Positions 11,434-22,574 are shown, counted from the stretch's first letter. The stretch: 64,000 bases of DNA from Cliona cf. orientalis (GCA_963930775.1 OZ005702.1:3100001-3164000), one strand, 5' to 3'. The notes: generated by a model from the sequence alone, not told the origin. Numbers and translations are program-made.

Positions 11434-12116
11434 TATGTGACCGGCCACGAGAAAACCATGCATAATGCGCTGAAAAAAATTTTTGAGTTAAGGCCACCAT
11501 TACCAACTACAACCTTTGAACTATTGCTCCAGCAAATTTGAAGTCTCTAGCCCGTGTAGTCATGGAGATATGAGCAAAAATATACCCGGATCGCCCGTAC
11601 TCGAGTATTGCAAAAAATTGCAATGAACTTTGCTACGTACGTTGCATGCGGAAGTCCGTATACTCGCCGTTTATGGTAAATACGTGGCCCCGCCCACAAA
11701 GTCAATGAGCTAGCTGGCTGCCAAAACGCTCGAAGGAGAGCAGCAGCCAACGTTTCGATGGGAAAGAACAAGAAGACAAGCGTTTCTAAAGATCGTTAGT
11801 ACACAGAATCGGAGAAAGAAGTGGCTGGAGAGTTTTTTCTGTGCAGCTGCCGTGCTTGCCTACCTGCAACTATGGCAACGGCTCCGTACCATGGACGGTC
11901 AATGTTAGCTACACGGCCGACTTCTTCGAGCCATAACTCGGTAAGTATAGCGTTCTAGAAGCTACGAAGCAGATTTTTGTGTAGAGGAATGATTCCTCTA
12001 TCGATCTATACCAAAAAGTGAAAATCGATAGTTATCACCATAGGTAACTATTTTGGCCTGTATCTCAGATTGATATCCAGCGCATTATGCATGGTTTTCT
12101 CGTGGACGGTCACATA
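11434..12116. mobile_element. MITE with 39-bp terminal inverted repeats
   Basis: Left end TATGTGACCGGCCACGAGAA..., right end ...TTCTCGTGGACGGTCACATA. About 39 bases pair with one or two mismatches. The interior has no convincing ORF. A TA duplication is possible but unproven. Confidence 0.75.
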
Positions 12117-12497
12117 TATTATGCATACAGCTTCGTTGGTCGCGGCATGGCACACAGCGTGCGTGCTATATATAGCGCAAGGTTATCCACGGGATTACGT
12201 CAGCTAAGAGAACGTGTCAAGTTCGGCCGGCGGTACTTATAAAGTATTCGCTATATTTTAAAGACTCCACGACTGGAGCAAAACGTGAGCTAAAATAATG
12301 TTACACGCAGAAAAGAGGGAAGGCCTGGTCGATTTTGTGAATACGTACGTGCCACCATTCCTGCCACGCTATGCCGCGGGGTGGTCGCGGTCAACCCGCG
12401 GCTACCTGCCCACGCAAAACGTGGGATGGCCTGGGTACGAGGCCACACGCAGGCACTATTAGATATCGCCCTCGGGATTAATCTTCACCCCCGTATG

Positions 12498-12591
12498 CAG
12501 GGGCGTACCTTAGTTATTTCCTCGTTACTACCACTTGGCAGCATTCCCCATAATTTGGTCCAGATAGAACTCTCTCCTGCGTACGCCCCTG
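12498..12591. mobile_element. Small hAT-like MITE, 94 bp
   Basis: CAGGGGCGTACC ... GTACGCCCCTG, flanked by GTATG and GTATT, which fits a 5-bp duplication with one change. Confidence 0.5.
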
Positions 12592-12654
12592 GTATTAAGT
12601 TGCAGAACATTTGATTGAGCGGAGGCGTGTTAGAGGAACAAGGAGCAACCTTGC

Positions 12655-12830
12655 ACGATACCGTATAGCCGGGAAATTAGGTGGAGAATTAAATTTGGCG
12701 GTTTGGCGGTCTATATTACAACCACCAAAATTAAAACCCGTCAAAATTTCCGTTCGAACATTGCGCGTTCCGCAACGCGTGATGCCGTACCGAATCGCCG
12801 TACCCGCGCGCGCCAAATCATACTACACGT
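12655..12830. repeat. Decayed CCGTATAGCC-type MITE fragment
   Basis: ATACCGTATAGCCGGGAAAT and the following GGCGGTTTGGCGGTCTATA block match the complete element at 13456-13676. The right part has degenerated. Confidence 0.6.
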
Positions 12831-13247
12831 ACCTAACTTGCATGTGTACATGCACGGGTAGGTAGGGTCGGTGCTTGGTTTGCCCTTTGGACGTGCGCGT
12901 TATTCCCGAGGAACGTGATGTTAATGGAGTCCCGGGAGTCTTACCATCGTCACAGTTAGTCTCGTGACCCAGCCCCCTACACGCACGCGAAAAGGGGTCT
13001 GGTACTAGTAACATTGTGTACAACGAGCTGTCGCAGCGGAATGCAATAATTGCGTACTAGCGGTTTCGCGTTTTAAATTTCTATTTTTTGCTACCTGTTT
13101 TACGATCGCGGCTATCGTTTCTTCAGAGTTCGAGCGATCTCTCGTTTGAATTTGAAAACTACAGTCAGCGTTTTGTCGTCTTTGCCGCACACACTTCTCG
13201 AGTAGATCTTCGGTGCTGGTGGTGCTGGTGGAGTGAGAAAAGACGTA

Positions 13248-13437
13248 TACCGTAAATCGCGAATATTCCGTTGTTAAAATATTTTCGGACAGCCTGGCTT
13301 GTGCGAAAATTAAACGCACGAAAATACATACGCAATATTAACGATAATGCGGTACAGGGTCCTTTGTCCGAAAATGACTTAACATGAAATTTATCGCATG
13401 AAATATTTTAGACAAGAAATATTCGCGATTTATGGTA
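13248..13437. mobile_element. TA-flanked CCGTAAATCGCG MITE, copy 1
   Basis: TACCGTAAATCGCGAATAT at the left pairs with ATATTCGCGATTTATGGTA at the right. The interior (TTTTCGGACAGCCTGGCTTG) is repeated at 57143-57322. Confidence 0.75.
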
Positions 13438-13455
13438 TAATAATAATAATATTAT

Positions 13456-13676
13456 TACCGTATAGCCGGAAAATTTGGCGGGGAATTAAATTTGGCGGTT
13501 TGGCGGTCTATACTACAACCGCCAAATTAAAATCCGCCAAAATTTCCTACTCGCATATACTAGTATATACGTATGGCGATCCCGTACCGAACCGCCAAAT
13601 TTAAATCCGCCAATATTCTCGATTTCGGGCTCAACCGCCAAATTTAATGCCCGCCAGTATTTCCGGCTATACGGTA
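13456..13676. mobile_element. TA-flanked CCGTATAGCCGG MITE, complete
   Basis: TA, then CCGTATAGCCGGAAA...TTTCCGGCTATACGG, then TA. The interior has repeated GGCGG/CCGCC blocks. Fragments of the same family lie at 12655-12830 and 18555-18690. Confidence 0.8.
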
Positions 13677-14540
13677 CGGTATTAAGGCTTATGTTTATAA
13701 TTACTATTAATTTGTGCACTCTAGTACAGCTATTTTTCAGACTAATGGGCCTCCTGGCCTCCATTGTATATAAAAATAATAATAATAATAATAATAATAT
13801 AATACGCGAATATATAAATTATAGCGATTTGTTCGCAAATGGAGCGATCTGGTTGGTCGCATTTGGTCCCTCCAGGACAAACTCTGGAGACTAACTCTGC
13901 CATACAGACCCTGGAGTCTAACCTTGCCATACAAACCCTTGAGACTAACCCTGCTAACCATTTATACCTGAAACCCAGCCCCTAACCCCTCTCATTAATG
14001 GCAGGGGGACTATGCATAGTTGCTATGGACAGTTCAGGGTGGTAGCTACACTTTTCTGCTAAAAATGGTGCTAAAATATTGTGGGGGGGGGGGGGGGGGG
14101 CGGTATTGAGGCTATTTCAACGATATTCTGGGGATAAAATGATTGACGTCTTGGCGGTCACTGCCTCCATTTTAATTACATCTTCAAGGGGAAATTTACC
14201 TGATTATTTGTATTGTATGTAGCTATGCATATTCATTTGTTGGTAGTTGCCTAGCAACCAAAGTTTTTATAGGCGATTTGCAGGCTATGGGAAGGGGGTG
14301 GGTCATTATAAGTATGAACAGGTCAACTACATCTGACAGTAATTGGGGTGCATGAGATGTATGGTCAAATGCACCCAATTACGTATTATACATCTCATGC
14401 ACCCCAATTACGTATACTGTCAGATAACTATAATTATTATGTGTATGTATGCATGTGCATGTATTTATATGTCATATTATTGTGCTATGCATGCATGTGT
14501 ATACTAATTAAGTATGTTATACCATAGAAGGAAAAGTCTA
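13677..14540. other. No gene; microsatellites and a short inverted repeat
   Basis: Contains an (AAT)n tract near 13780, a G-run at 14083-14100 and an inverted repeat at about 14335-14425 (ATTGGGGTGCATGAGATGTA and its complement). ACTCTGGAGACTAACTCTG-like units repeat at 13880-13960. No coding seen. Confidence 0.6.
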
Positions 14541-14602
14541 TCAGTGGCAGCTGGACCTATTCTGTAAAGATTGTGAACAGCGAGAAGAAATCAGATTATA
14601 CT

Positions 14603-15021
14603 CAAGGGCGGATCTAGGATTTTTAGTATGGTGGGGTTGTAGGTATAATTGCGCGCAAAGCGCGCGAAAATTTTGGCGACCACGCCCATTTTAATGAGCC
14701 ACGCCCACTTTTAATCGTCTTCTCGCACTCCAGTGACTTATATAGTAAGGTACTATAGTATAGAGCCTAGCACCACAGCTGACTCTTGTGGTCTACAGTA
14801 GATTATTCATAGCTGAAGCCATGTTCAGGGTGTACCACTAACCACCGTGCACCACCTGTTGGTTTGAGGCCAATTATGTACTACACAGCTTGTCTGCTGC
14901 TAAGCATACAGTGGCAGCTACTGTGCCAAGCTATAGTAAGCCTTGTATATGAGTGGGAGGAGCTGCTCAAAATCGTTTGGGGGGGTTGCAACCCCAGCAA
15001 TCCCCCCTAGATCCGCCCCTG
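14603..15021. mobile_element. hAT-like MITE, 419 bp, 5-bp TSD
   Basis: CAAGGGCGGATCTAGG ... CCTAGATCCGCCCCTG, flanked by ATACT at 14598-14602 and 15022-15026. Excision with one ATACT restores the reading frame of the surrounding gene relic. A 5-bp duplication with CAGGGGC-like ends fits the hAT5 group. Confidence 0.8.
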
Positions 15022-15562
15022 ATACTGTGCGTAAGTGGAGAGATGCAGCCTATGAACAGTTTGAGATGGTTGATGACATAAACATTGGCCTAGCAAAGTG
15101 GACAAATCTCGAGCTCTCAAAGGAATTGGATCTTGTGATCGGGTATATTGAACCTGGTCATGGTACCAAAGGTAAAAAAACGATGCATGGCTCCATGGTG
15201 ACAGCGATCTCGTTGATTTGTATCAGTTGCACAAGGGAAGAAGGAGATCATGTTATGGTGCCTCACTATTGCTCATTCTGAGAGGTCTCGGTCTAGATCT
15301 CCACATAGTAGTGGTTCATCTACGTCATCTACGATGTACAGGCACCAAACCCTCATCCAAAGTAGGCCAGTCTCTCAGTCAGAGAGATCAAGTGAATGCC
15401 ATTGTTCAAAAGTTCAGGGATAAACATCAAGACAGATTTTCCCCACCTCAACTAAACACATGGGCACATTGTATTCATATGAAAGCACACTCATCTTATG
15501 ACGATAACCCCCCCCTCCCCCCGCCAGATAAACCGTTTTTCAGAGCTGGAAGGTCTAAACAT

Positions 15563-15949
15563 CAAGGGCGGAGAACAGGTAGCAAAAGTGGGGGGGGGGG
15601 GGGGGGGGGGGGGCTCAGACCTTTGACTCTGTACTGTGACAACAGTTAGGCTGTGGGCATATGCCCACAGCCCACCTAGGGGGGTCTGGGGGCATGCTCC
15701 CCCAGAAAATCTTGGAAATTTCGACTCTGAGAGTGTTTCTGATGCATTCTGGCAGCAGTTTTGGGAGTGAGTTAGTAGCAATTTTTATTCAAGCACTCTT
15801 TGCAAACATCTAGAATTATGACAGAACTATGTTGCTATATTTATATAGTATGGGCATGTGATAAAATGGGGGGGGAGGGGGGTCAGCCCCCCTTATTTCC
15901 AAAGGGGGGGGCTGAAGCCCCCCCTGCCCCCCCTATTTCTCCGCCCCTG
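15563..15949. mobile_element. hAT-like MITE, 387 bp, 5-bp TSD
   Basis: CAAGGGCGGAGAA ... TTCTCCGCCCCTG, flanked by AACAT at 15558-15562 and 15950-15954. It contains a long G-run (15591-15613). Removal restores the host frame. Same class as 14603-15021. Confidence 0.8.
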
Positions 15950-16841
15950 AACATACAAAATCCTTCGATAAGCAGGATTTACCATCTACAGCTGCGCATG
16001 CTAGTGATCCAATATCCCCTGGCAAGCATATTAATCTGCGATTTAAGTGCATGGATCAAATTGAAAAATGGCATCAGCTTTTTATGAAAGGAATCATAAT
16101 ATAATCGGAAAAGCAACACAAGGAGCTGGTTGACAAGGTATGGAATGACATCAAAAAGTTTTTAACAAACATGCAAGACTGTACGTATGTATACTCGGCA
16201 AAGTTTAGCAAACGAAATTAATAAGTAACTGTAGTACATTTTAGCGAATAAACAATCAGAATTTATTAAATATGCATTGTCAGTAAAATGATTATTATTA
16301 CATAAAACTAACAATATCCTGAATGTGATATCCATCCATTGCAATGTTTTGTTATTTGGTCAAAGGCTGCCTGAATAATTGGTACAGGATCAATAGATGT
16401 GAGCTGCAAGATGTCATGGTGCCGCTTCAAGTATAACTGAATGCCTCTTCTAGATCTGGGCTATATGGTGGATGCCAAATCAAGAGGACACCAGCATCAC
16501 TGAAAAGGTCTTCAACAATTGGAACATGATGAATAGCACAGTTATCCATTACTGCTATGCATTTTGATGATGATCCATCAAATGGATTCATATTAGGTAT
16601 TAGCTCTCCCAGCACAAAATCGTAGAAAATATCGGCATTTATAGTACGTATCAATAGTGCTTGTTAGAGCCAATACTCTATCACTGCATATTAAACTTTG
16701 TGCATCGCATCCAGATTCATCGATCCAGACAAACTGATCACGCCTATACAAACGCACTTCAGCCATAAACATCGCCCTTAAGTACTCACTTCTTTGTAGA
16801 GCTATCATCCTAACCTTTCTTGTAAAGCCGTGGCTCCTTAA

Positions 16842-17837
16842 GGTACCATTTAATTGCGTGGGCGTGAGCGTCAGGAATGGCTAATTCAATTAGCGAATCG
16901 TGAAGGGGCGTGGCCGAAGAGGCCATACGAGTGCTTTTGGTCGAAGGTGGGCGTGTCCAGAATCGGCCAGGGATGATTATGCGCGTGTAATTAGCGACCG
17001 GAAGTGGCCCCTGAAGAAAAGGCCGGTAATTGCCCACATCAAAGCAAGATCAAAGCATTCTTGCTTAACTATTAACCGCAACGACAAAAAAAAAAAGCCA
17101 ATTAGGCCTAATTAAGCATGTGGGCGTGTTCCTGGCACTGTGTGGAGTGTGTGCGTATGCGTTAATGCAGGTTTTATTGCTTCCGATTGGGCGTGGCTTC
17201 ACAGGCCAGTGCTTGGACATCGGGGCCGGGGACGTGGCTGCGGCGATAGGTGGGCGTGTCCCGGATGCGGTGGTGACCTTTGAACCCGTCCAGGAGGCTT
17301 TGGGGGCGTGGCAGGAGGTCAAAGGTGAGGCCATGTCTGTTAATGAGGCACTGTACGGCGGTGCGATCGAGGGGCCTGTACGGCTGGACGGAAGCTGACG
17401 ATGGTTTGAAGCGGATGTGGTTGCGATGACGTGTTGTTACTCCGCCCACACAGGAAATGAGGTGAGCTCTTGTGTGGGCGGTGTGGCAGAACGGCCTCCA
17501 AGTGTTTGTGTGTGTTTTGGCCTTGAGGAAGCTGTGTTTTAATTGGGATTGATTGTGGGCTTCCGGTGGACATCCGGTGGTTAGTAGGCACTTGATTGAG
17601 AATGGTGGTCCTTGGGGAACAGGGTGGGGCTGTTTTGGGCGTGGCCTGGCCCCTCCCTTCCGGCTCAGCTTCCGGTCCATGGAGGATATTAAATGAACAC
17701 TTCCGGCTCTAGCAGCCACACCCCTGAGACCTGTGCAATTAAAAGGGCGTGGTTACACAACATGCACCTCACTAATGACTTTGATGTTGTTTAGGTGTCA
17801 TATCCCCCACCTCACGCCCACGCAATTTAATGGTACC
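16842..17837. mobile_element. TTAA-flanked element, copy A (996 bp), with conserved small ORF
   Basis: TTAA at 16838-16841 and 17838-17841 flank inverted ends GGTACCATTTAATTGCGTGG / CCACGCAATTTAATGGTACC. Pre-insertion sequence CGCCAGTTAAGGAGCC is restored as R-Q-L-R-S-H in the transposase. TTAA plus GG-termini points to Kolobok rather than piggyBac. Copy B is 23516-24521 in the opposite orientation. A 92-codon ORF (17120-17398, plus) starting MGVFLALCGVCAYALM is open in both copies. Confidence 0.85.
17120..17398 (+). CDS. Small ORF of the TTAA element (92 aa), unknown
   Basis: Begins with a hydrophobic stretch (MGVFLALCGVCAYALMQVLL) like a signal peptide or membrane anchor, then a mixed tail ending EGPVRLDGS. 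The same ORF with identical start, stop and length occurs in copy B (23947-24225, minus) with about 11 substitutions, while an overlapping antisense frame (17174-17719) is broken in copy B. That favours this frame slightly, but conserved GC-rich repeat sequence could leave it open by chance. No family recognised. Confidence 0.3.
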   Translation: MGVFLALCGVCAYALMQVLLLPIGRGFTGQCLDIGAGDVAAAIGGRVPDAVVTFEPVQEALGAWQEVKGEAMSVNEALYGGAIEGPVRLDGS

Positions 17838-18022
17838 TTAACTGGCGACAAATCGTTGATTCTGAAACCAATTTTCCAGTGATTTTTTGGATTTCTTTGC
17901 ATATTTCATATAAGTAGTATTGGGCTCTCCGTGATAAGCGAAATTATGAGGCGCTCCTCAGATTCAGATAGCTTGTGTAAGGATAGTCGTCTAGGCTAAC
18001 CTGATGGCTGCATGTACATCAC

Positions 18023-18250
18023 CAGGGGGTTTTCTAACAGTTGCGCGCGGAGCGAGCGCGAAACATTTAACGACCATGCCCATTTTTGGCAGAGAAAAGC
18101 ACAAAAGGAGGAGATCTAAGCTAAGTTTCAGGAGATTTTAGTGCCTGTACATTGAATCTGGAAACCAAGGGGATTTCCTGATAGCCAATACTGAATCCGA
18201 CTGCCAGGGGGGTTTCTGGGTAACAAAGAAACAACTAAGCTACGCCCCTG
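18023..18250. mobile_element. hAT-like MITE, second copy of 11135-11372 family
   Basis: CAGGGGG... and ...CTACGCCCCTG, sharing GAAACATTTAACG, CCTGTACATTGAATC and TTTCCTGATAGCCAA with the first copy. Confidence 0.55.
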
Positions 18251-18784
18251 CTCTTAAAATTTCCACACGCTGTACTCGGAGCTATGCAGAGTCGAACGGC
18301 TATTTCTCTAAAGAGAGCTCCATACCCAACCTCTGCCAAACAACTAAGGTCCGCGGAATAGCTAGGGTGTCTTTCTCCCTGGATCTGCAGACGTCGACAT
18401 CATTATTCAGTGATTTGAAAGTTGCGGGCAGAATGATGAGCGCATGCGCATAATTTGTGCACATCACGCGAAAATCAAACTACGCGCGTACGCTATAGCG
18501 CTACGGAATGTTTGTGTTCGAACGGAACTGAAATCTGCTGTACTTAACTTCCATATATATATATATATACATGGCGATCCCGTACCGAACCACCAAATTT
18601 AAATCCGCCAATATTCTTGCAATAGCGATTTTGGGCTCAACCGCCAAATTTAATTCCGCCAATGTTTCCAGCTATACGTACAATATCAGCGATAGTCCAC
18701 GATCTCTTCTACGCCAGGTTCGAATTCTAGGTCCAAACAACCTTTCATGCGCGCTTAACATTTGATTCGTTTCAATTCATCATC
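18251..18784. other. No gene; fragment of CCGTATAGCC-type MITE at 18555-18690
   Basis: GGCGATCCCGTACCGAACCACC and CCGCCAATGTTTCCAGCTA match the right half of 13456-13676. A TA-microsatellite precedes it. The rest is unassigned. Confidence 0.5.
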
Positions 18785-19040
18785 ATAATATATGAAAACT
18801 TGACCATGTACTCAGTAGCGGCATAGTTGAAATGGTGTATGTGGTAAAGGTACTCAATATAGTGGGTTCACTTCACTGTAGTGTACAGTATACGATACTG
18901 GCGCCTCAGTCGCAGACTAGCCTCGGATCATCAGGAATCTGAGAGTGTCTCGATAGTGAAATTTCAAAGCTAATTAAGAAGAACTCAACAGCGCAGTACA
19001 GCTAGATTGGCCCGGCGGCACGCTGCTCATGGTGCGTGCT
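18785..19040 (+). repeat. Dispersed repeat copy (family also at 32790 and 47865)
   Basis: Shares AACTTGACCA..., a GTGTATGTGGTAAAGG-like block, CTCAGTCGCAGA and GAACTCAACAGCGCAGTACAG with 32790-32995 and 47865-48140. Possible SINE or MITE, ends not defined. A shorter related piece is at 12165-12240. Confidence 0.5.
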
Positions 19041-19148
19041 AGAAAATGCGTGAAGTTCGGCCGTCGCTGCTCGTCAAAGAAGGCAACACGCTGTTTGTAA
19101 GGTATTCGCTGGATACACGCGCAAGATAATATAATTATTACTCTACAT

Positions 19149-20270
19149 ATAGAGGGATTCCGCAAATCGATTATCCCGCGGCGCTAATTAGCTAAGCGGC
19201 CTGTAACGAGTTAACTGGTCCCCCTACACAAGTGGTCCCCCAGGACCACTTGTGTCATAAATGGTCCCCCAGGACCACTTGTGTCATAAATGGTCCCCCC
19301 GGACATCCTGTGTGCGCCATAAATGGTCCCCCGTTGCAGTAAGTGGTCCCCCATATCTATGGGGTGCTGTTTGTCTCAAAACTACCTACACATTAATGTT
19401 TAGCACAGGGATTGATGTTTAGCAAAGGAGTCAATATTTAACCTTCCCGTAAAATATGAAGATACAATAGAATGCAAGGGGTAAAACAATTGGTTTGTCT
19501 GTCATCTGTTATCTTGTCATCGTCAGCAAGAAAACCCGAGAAAACCGCCAGATCTAGGCATCAGAGCAACTCCTAAGCACAATGAAAAACTTGCTATATT
19601 ATGCTATGATTATGCTTTGAATAGGCCCACGAGTGTCGTAAACACCGCATTTTATTGGCCACGCCTATCAATTGCACCCTGGCTATATAGCACAATATGC
19701 AGGTAAAGATCGTCAACAGCGCAAGCTACGCTGCTGCAGCAGGACGCAGCACGCAAGATATTTGCTCTATAGAATTCTAATGCATTATTATGAATGACAC
19801 TGACGTTGACACTTATCATTTGAAGTGTTGCGCAGCTAGTTCCACTGCTAAATGTGGGAGGACCACTTATGCTTGAGGGGGACCACTTACCACGTCCTAG
19901 GGGGATGACTTATGGCAACACAACTAGTCCTGGGGGACTACCTATGGCAACATATGTGGTCCGGGGGGACCACCTGTAGGGGGGACCATTAGTTGCATGA
20001 CAGGCCGAAGTCGACGTTTTACGCCTACTGCCGTTCTCAGGTTTGTTAAGGATCGTCTTGGATACCAAGACCGACTGCCTGAAGCTTCTCTTTGTATCGA
20101 TTCTTCGCTTTATTGCTCAGACCTTCGAAAAAAACTTGACAGATTTCAATACAACAACACGCAGCAGTTGGCCTTTTCCCCATAAAGGGTGTGGCAGTAG
20201 GCGTGGTACGTCGCCTTCTACCGCTTAGCTAATTAGCGCCGCGGGATAATCGATTTGCGGAATCCCTCTA
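19149..20270. mobile_element. TA-type MITE (GGATTCCGCAAATCGATTATC), interrupted
   Basis: Inverted ends AGAGGGATTCCGCAAATCG...CGATTTGCGGAATCCCTCT, with GCGGCGCTAATTAGCTAAGC inside. An uninterrupted 335-bp copy is at 27992-28326. This copy is split by the 801-bp element at 19202-20002. Confidence 0.8.
19202..20002. mobile_element. Ginger-like non-autonomous element, 801 bp, 4-bp TSD
   Basis: Ends TGTAACGAGTTAACTGGTCC and GGACCATTAGTTGCATGACA form imperfect inverted repeats beginning TGT, flanked by GGCC at 19198-19201 and 20003-20006. The empty site AAGCGGCCGAAG is seen in the copy at 27992-28326. GTGGTCCCCC blocks repeat at both ends. TGT ends plus a 4-bp duplication suggest Ginger. A degenerate Helitron-like copy (about 19470-19783) lies inside. 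Confidence 0.75.
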
Positions 20271-20870
20271 TTTCACTGAATTTCAAGTCCCAGAAGGGCT
20301 CCATCGAGGCCCTGAATTATTTTCTCATAATTAGCTACCTCATAGAATACACCATAGGTTTCTAATAACCGCAAAAAAGTAAATTATTATGTTATGCACT
20401 CAGTAACAATTTCATCATTGGGGCGAGCCCCACATAAACGGTACATCCATGCGCGAATTGTATATATGTATAATATTATTATTATGGTACGCCGGTCACC
20501 CAGGCTATAACAGCTAGCTATGGACATAAACGCGAAATAGTCTATTGCGCATTCTCATGCCTGACACTACGGGCCGTATATATGTTGCTCCAATTTAGCG
20601 AATTGCAAATTTACCCTCGTGATTTTTACATCGCGCAGATCCAGATCGCGTATCGAAAATAAGGCTCCAAAGCAGGAGAGAGAGACAAACTCATCGTCAG
20701 CTCAACAGCGCGAGGAGCAGCTAAGAACGTGATAAAGATAGGCGTGCTGCTCATTGAGCCTGTGACAATAGAGGCAGCTACGCTATAATTTTATGGTGAC
20801 TATTGACATAGGCCGGGTAGATACTACGTGGAGGGAACTATCATGCAGCTACACTGTCGGCACTATAAGT
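20271..20870. other. No gene recognised
   Basis: AT-rich single-copy-looking sequence with many stops in all frames; no repeat partner identified in the window. Confidence 0.5.
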
Positions 20871-20873
20871 TCT

Positions 20874-21140
20874 AGGGGCGTGTCCAGCGGGGGGCTCAGG
20901 GGGCTCGAGCACCCCCCTAAGGTCTGGCACAACAGCCAACTTAGTAGCTGTGTGACAATTATTGTTACTGATAAGCAACAACTGGTAGCTAAAGCCAACA
21001 ATAAACTTACTGGACTCGCTCTAAGCGGAAGTTTCTCGCAGCTACTAGGCCTAAAACAGCCTTCTTTGTCATCAAGCGGTCTTCAAGAACGAGGGGGCGT
21101 GCTCAGCACCTCCCTTCCTCAAATCCTGGATACGCCCCTG
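20874..21140. mobile_element. hAT-like MITE (AGGGGCGTGTCCAG)
   Basis: AGGGGCGTGTCCAG at the left pairs with CTGGATACGCCCCT at the right (one mismatch). The ORF through it (20793-21308) is not protein-like and is not called. Confidence 0.6.
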
Positions 21141-21320
21141 ATAACCATAGATAATGAAGACTGTGCTATAACTGTCATTGTCAGCTTGAATCTACACGTA
21201 TGTCAGTTCATGGTCCTCAGGATCCATCGTGCTATGGCTTTAAAGTCTTCGACTACTCCAGTCCGACAGAGGCTCAGCTCAGGCTCGCCCCAAACAGGCC
21301 CTGCATGACACTAGAGTAAT

Positions 21321-21696
21321 TACCGTATTTCCTCGATCAAACGCCGCACTCGAATAGTCGCCGCTAGCTACAAATGCCCGATCTTTACTGTAGCCCGCCC
21401 TCGAATTATCGCCGCACTCTCTATTTAGAGCCACTTGCCACGCCCTTAAACGGTGTCCACGTGCTTGCGAGCGGTGCTACTGTACGCGAGAAAGCCATCA
21501 AGAGACTAGTAAAGCTTCTGACGAAGGCAGACGGTGAAAAGCAGCTAGGTATTGAATTTAGAACAAACCTTTTCATTATTCTTGTATGCAGTTCTACTAC
21601 TATGAAAGTTTTTGTCGCCGCCCTCGAATAGTCGCCGCTAGTTTCAGCAGAGGGAAAAAATTAGTCGCCGCGGCGCCTACTCGAGGAAATACGGTA
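21321..21696. mobile_element. TA-flanked CCGTATTTCCTCGA MITE, 376 bp
   Basis: TACCGTATTTCCTCGA ... TCGAGGAAATACGGTA. The interior repeats CGAATAGTCGCCGC on both sides. Palindromic ends and TA flanks fit Tc1/mariner-type mobilisation. Confidence 0.8.
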
Positions 21697-21716
21697 CCTC
21701 ATCTGTAGCTGTGAGC

Positions 21717-22271
21717 TAGCCTCGTCCCCAGGCGCCCCGATCTTTTCAACTGCACGCGAGAAAAGAGGGGGAGCCTGGTAAAACTTATCACGTGCGTGAC
21801 GTCAGGTGGAACCAACTTCCATATATGGCACAACAGCAAGTTGGCCGGCTTGAGGCACAGAATTTCTCACCGTAAGTTCGAGCTTTTCGATCTGAACGGC
21901 TATGAATCAGCAAGCCAGGGCCCTTCAGTCCCTTCGCTGGGTATCAAAAGCCGCGATTTGCATGGTAAACTCGATCGTGCCAACGTCCAAGTCGGTTCCA
22001 CCTGAGCGTGGACACGATTGAGTTACCATGCAAATCGCAGTTTTTTTTACACATAGCGAAGATGCTGAAGCGTCTCCTCTTGCTGATTCATAGCCGATTG
22101 TAACGTACTAATTGTAGAACTCGAACTCTCGGCTTGATCTTGGCCAACTTGCTGTTGTGCCATATATGGAAGTTGGTTCCACCTGACGTCACGCACGTGA
22201 TAAGTTTTACCAGGCTCCCCCTCTTTTCTCGCGTGCAGTTGAAAAGATCGGGGCGCCTGGGGACGAGGCTA
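21717..22271. mobile_element. TAGCCTCG foldback element, 555 bp, 9-bp TSD
   Basis: TAGCCTCGTCCCCAGGCGCC ... GGCGCCTGGGGACGAGGCTA, flanked by GCTGTGAGC at 21708-21716 and 22272-22280. The arms extend inward about 140-200 bp (CTTATCACGTGCGTGACGTC, ACCAACTTCCATATATGGCA), with further pairing at ATTTGCATGGTAA. Largest member of the foldback family. Confidence 0.9.
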
Positions 22272-22574
22272 GCTGTGAGCGAGTCAAATGAACATCACGT
22301 GAACTGGTCTGCGGCCGCCGGTACGGGGGTTGGTGTAAAACCTGGACTGTGGACTCTGGACTGGACTGTGGACTGGACTATGGACTGAGATTTGGACTGG
22401 ATTTTGGACTGACGCGTTAGATTTTGACGACCATTTCCAATCAACCTCACTAGGATCGACTGAACGAAGGGTCGTAAATCTATCACTTCTGCTGGAGCAT
22501 AGGGTTGGAGAGGTGCCTTGGCTAATAGAAATGGAAAACAATAGGCTTACTTTCTCATAAAGTCACGGTGGGAT

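Larger units (their letters stand above)
14541..16180 (+). pseudogene. Unidentified coding relic split by two MITEs
   Basis: Removing the elements at 14603-15021 and 15563-15949, each with one 5-bp duplication, joins open frames: SGSWTYSVKIVNSEKKSDYT to VRKWRDAAYEQFEMVDD, and DKPFFRAGRSKH to TKSFDKQDLPST. Further segments read LVIGYIEPGHGTKGKK, DLVDLYQLHKGRRRSCYG, VNAIVQKFRDKHQDRFSPPQ, LRFKCMDQIEKWHQLFMKG and, after a stop, KELVDKVWNDIKKFLTNMQD. At least one frameshift lies near 15195 and a stop near 16105. I do not recognise a domain. The basic, helical C-terminus and the repeat-rich setting suggest a gene carried by or amplified with transposons, but that is inference. No start codon could be fixed. 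Confidence 0.55.
16308..18000 (-). pseudogene. IS630/Tc1-like DDE transposase, split by a TTAA element
   Basis: Read on the minus strand. An N-terminal helix-turn-helix-like segment (YYLYEICKEIQKITGK, SESTICRQL) at 17842-17930 continues, once the TTAA element is removed, into RSHGFTRKVRMIALQRSEY at about 16780-16837. Then come VWIDESGCD (first catalytic Asp) and CIAVMDNCAIHHVP with LIWHPPYSPDLEEAFSY (second Asp and final Glu; the NPI normally between SPDL and EE is missing). The frame shifts near 16430 and the tail ends HCNGWISHSGYC-stop at 16308. Catalyses cut-and-paste transposition in its family. Frameshifts near the middle of the catalytic core (about 16650) and at 16430 make this copy inactive. 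The DDE_3-type fold is confident; the exact family is not. Confidence 0.75.

Noticed and set aside
15218-15649. Single 143-codon gene
   Set aside because: It runs from a frame-shifted piece of the 14541-16180 relic into the G-run of a MITE. The stretch after residue 110 is element sequence.
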